A DNA stretch of 61,764 bases from Acidaminococcaceae bacterium. GTDB taxonomy: Bacteria > Bacillota > Negativicutes > Acidaminococcales > Acidaminococcaceae. The stretch is from NCBI GenBank assembly GCA_017554485.1, contig JAFZIG010000134.1:1-61764 (forward strand), in the 5' to 3' direction. Below, piece by piece: positions 59,956 to 61,764 of the stretch; position 1 is the first letter of the stretch; the number at the start of each line of letters is the position of its first letter. The position numbers and the translations under genes are program-made. The notes under the pieces were generated by a model, which did not search any database, was not told where the DNA came from, and was given only the letters and a program-made list of their open reading frames with translations.

Positions 59956-61071
59956 TTATTTTCCCGTCTTCAACTCGGTCCAGCAACGGTCATACAGCTC
60001 GATAGCGTCACCCACATCATCCGTCCACTCGGAATTGCCGATGTAATCCTTGGCGGTCTTCAGGATGGGATCATTCTTGAACTCCTCGCTGTGGAAAGGA
60101 ATCGCTGCCAGATTCGGGTCATTGTAACCGATGTACTCGTAATTCTTGGCACTGACCTTGGGCTCATACAGATAGTTGATGAACTGTTGTGCCAGTTCCT
60201 TGTTTTTGGCCCCCTTGGGAATCGCGAAGCAGTCCGCCCAGATGCCGGTGCCTTCCTTGGGAACGATAAAGTCAATATTCTTGTTTTCCTTATTGCTGAA
60301 GTAAGCGTCGCCGCTCCACATGGTGCCGATCCAGGCCTCTTCCGCGATGAACTTCTGCTTGATGGTGTCCGTGTCATAAGCCAGCAGGTTGGGAGAAAGG
60401 GCCTTCAGGTCTTTCATGCAGACTGCCAGGTGGTTTTTGTCCACACTGTTCAGGGGATAACCGTTCATCTTCATGGCAAAGCTGATGACCTCCCGTACGT
60501 CGTTCAGCAGCACCACGCGGCCCTTGTAAGCCGGGTTCCACAGGTCACGCCAGGAAGTAGGCGGCGTCTTCACATATTTTTTATTGTAAGCGATGCCGGT
60601 GATGCCCCAGGAATACACAACAGAATGGGTTCCGGTGGGATCATAGGCAGGCGCCTGTAAATCTTTGATCAGGTTTTTGGTATTGGGCATCTTGCTCAGG
60701 TCCAGTTCTTCCAGCAGCTTGAGCTTCAGCATGGTAGTCACCATGTAATCGCTCGGCTGGATCACGTCATAGCGTGAGCCGCCGGCCTGAATCTTGGCCA
60801 GGAGTTCTTCGTTGTTGGCGAATACGTCATAATTGATCTTGCAGTTAAATTTCTTTTCGAAATCTGCCAGAACCTCGGGGTCAAAATTGTCAGCCCAGCT
60901 GAACAGGTTAAGTATCTGCTTCCCGTCTGCGGTTTTTGCAGGTTCGGCCGGCTTGGCGGGCTGTTCCTTTTTCGCAGGCTCCGCCGGTTTTTCAGTTTTC
61001 TTTTCCGGTCCGCCGCAGGCAGTCAGGATCAGTACCAGTGAACAGAACAACAGAACAAGAATTTTTTTCAT
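59956..61071 (-). CDS. potD: PotD-like polyamine ABC transporter substrate-binding lipoprotein
   Basis: Lipobox LTAC (Cys at about residue 19), followed by a Lys/Pro/Ala-repeat linker (about 24-48) and a PotD-type periplasmic binding protein (about 53-371). LNLFSWADNFDPEV and the polyamine-site segments (SDYMVTTM, YSWGITGIAYN, WSGDAYF, EGTGIWADCF) are typical of spermidine/putrescine binding proteins. ATG 61071 follows GGAGGAG; an upstream ATG is less likely. No permease is in view, but the second copy beyond it suggests that the transporter genes lie further along the minus strand. Confidence 0.9.
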   Translation of the reverse strand: MKKILVLLFCSLVLILTACGGPEKKTEKPAEPAKKEQPAKPAEPAKTADGKQILNLFSWADNFDPEVLADFEKKFNCKINYDVFANNEELLAKIQAGGSRYDVIQPSDYMVTTMLKLKLLEELDLSKMPNTKNLIKDLQAPAYDPTGTHSVVYSWGITGIAYNKKYVKTPPTSWRDLWNPAYKGRVVLLNDVREVISFAMKMNGYPLNSVDKNHLAVCMKDLKALSPNLLAYDTDTIKQKFIAEEAWIGTMWSGDAYFSNKENKNIDFIVPKEGTGIWADCFAIPKGAKNKELAQQFINYLYEPKVSAKNYEYIGYNDPNLAAIPFHSEEFKNDPILKTAKDYIGNSEWTDDVGDAIELYDRCWTELKTGK

Positions 61072-61148
61072 TTTATAAAAACTCCTCCTTTTCTCCATAC
61101 TGGCAGCCTGAACCGCACCACCAGTAAGCCAGTTTACATACCTAATAT

Positions 61149-61177
61149 ATTATAACATACTTTACCTTTACTGTGAA
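61149..61177 (-). promoter_or_regulatory. Promoter of the first PotD-like gene
   Basis: On the minus strand TTCACA (61172-61177), 17-base spacer ending in TGT, TATAAT (61149-61154): an extended -10 promoter. Confidence 0.7.
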
Positions 61178-61197
61178 AATTTTTTCTTGTTAAGTAT

Positions 61198-61258
61198 GAG
61201 GTTTGGAAAAAGGCATGAGCAATCGTTGACGTGTTTGCGATGCCTTTTCCCGAACCTC
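61198..61258. repeat. Short repeat copy C
   Basis: GAGGTTTGGAAAAAGGCAT (61198-61216) pairs with ATGCCTTTTCCCGAACCTC (61240-61258), two wobble or mismatch positions. The loop is a 24-base match to the right inner part of copy A. The inner left arm of copies A and B is missing. Confidence 0.8.
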
Positions 61259-61270
61259 TACTTATTACAT

Positions 61271-61302
61271 AAAAAAACTCCGGCAACTGCCGGAGTTTTT
61301 TT
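61271..61302. terminator. Terminator of the second PotD-like gene
   Basis: Identical hairpin to 59918-59949, with the flanking 50 or so bases also nearly identical, reflecting duplication. Confidence 0.9.
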
Positions 61303-61308
61303 GCAATA

Positions 61309-61764
61309 TTATTTACCTGTCTTCAATTCTGTCCAGTACTTATCGTACATAGTGATTGCATTCCCGATGTCATGCAGCCATTCGCCCTTGTCGCTCTGGG
61401 CGTTGGCATTCTTCAGGATCGGGTTCTCCACGATTTCTTTTTTCTGCATGGGGATCGCCTTGGCATTGGCGTTCGGCACACGGATGTAGTCGAAGTTCCG
61501 GGCGCTTACTTTCGGATCATAGATGTAGTTCAGGAACTTCATGGCCAGTTCCTTGTTCTTGGCGCCTTTAGGAATAGCCATGTTGTCGGCCCAGATCAGG
61601 GTGCCTTCCTTGGGCACGCAGAACTGGATGTTGGGATTATCAAAGTTGCAGAAAGAGGCGTCGCCGCTCCACATGTGGGCGATCCAGGCTTCTTCCGCGA
61701 TCATCTTCTGCTTGTTGTTTTCCGTGTCGTAGGCCAGCACGTTGGTGTTCAGTTTCTTCAGCTC
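61309..61764 (-). CDS. potD: Second PotD-like substrate-binding protein (partial)
   Basis: C-terminal 151 residues of a paralogue of the neighbouring gene, cut by the window edge (frame open at 61764). Shared segments include EEAWIAHMWSGDASF, GAKNKELAMKFLNYIYDPKVS and the end WTELKTGK. Its binding-site residues differ (for example EGTLIWADNM for EGTGIWADCF), so ligand preference may differ. The pair is a tandem duplication that also copied the terminator and repeat. Confidence 0.92.
   Translation of the reverse strand, partial: ELKKLNTNVLAYDTENNKQKMIAEEAWIAHMWSGDASFCNFDNPNIQFCVPKEGTLIWADNMAIPKGAKNKELAMKFLNYIYDPKVSARNFDYIRVPNANAKAIPMQKKEIVENPILKNANAQSDKGEWLHDIGNAITMYDKYWTELKTGK

Overview
The window is a piece of chromosome from a diderm (LPS-bearing) Firmicute, most likely a Negativicute. 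Firmicute traits are the L21-Prp-L27 operon with an N-terminal extension on L27, a CIRCE-controlled hsp20, a SpoIVB-type S55 peptidase and an mreB/mbl gene next to murA. These are interleaved with a nearly complete outer-membrane and lipopolysaccharide gene set. The giant 2-hydroxyacyl-CoA-dehydratase/activase fusion suggests a strict anaerobe. Acidaminococcus or Phascolarctobacterium relatives are plausible, but the genus is inference. No phage, insertion sequence or CRISPR array was seen.

Layout: (1) 1-6.2 kb: tail of an unknown gene, a long RNA hairpin, murA, mreB, an AMIN-phosphodiester glycosidase and an S55 peptidase. (2) 6.3-15.4 kb: the Mla lipid-transport system (mlaE, mlaF, mlaD) with a beta-barrel fused to MlaD, then a TolC-like protein and TamB. 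(3) 15.4-22.2 kb: a small sigma factor, a single-pass membrane protein, BamA, an uncharacterised probable outer-membrane protein and three Skp/OmpH-like proteins. (4) 22.4-45.8 kb: lipid A, Kdo and LPS-export genes. They run lpxD, lpxL, gnnA-like, gnnB-like, lpxC, fabZ, lpxA, lpxI, lpxB, msbA, a waaA-lpxK fusion, kdsB, kdsA, kdsD, kdsC, a second lpxL, lptC, lptA, lptB and one lptF/G, then a DUF3084 protein, a YqgF-like nuclease and a cyclodeaminase-like protein. (5) 46-49.4 kb: tRNA-Ser(UGA), cysE, an alpha/beta hydrolase and rplU-prp-rpmA. (6) 49.4-61.8 kb: an acyltransferase, hsp20, the 1512-residue activase fusion, a frameshifted Gly/Tyr-rich secreted protein, a UDG-like protein, a split threonine/serine exporter and two tandem PotD-like lipoproteins.

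Regions 2 to 4 form one envelope-building programme. UDP-GlcNAc is turned into Kdo-lipid A (LpxA/C/D/I/B/K, WaaA, LpxL), flipped by MsbA and exported by LptB-F/G-C-A. BamA and the Skp-like chaperones assemble barrels, TamB and MlaEFD handle lipid traffic, and TolC exports small molecules. LptD, LptE and MreCD are not in the window. GnnA/GnnB homologues inside the lpx run suggest lipid A built partly on a 2,3-diamino sugar.

The most unusual non-coding items are a family of intergenic repeats with long terminal inverted repeats and covarying stem bases (58117-58280, 59664-59902, 61198-61258), a 16-bp stem element before murA, and a structured hsp20 leader downstream of a CIRCE-overlapped promoter.
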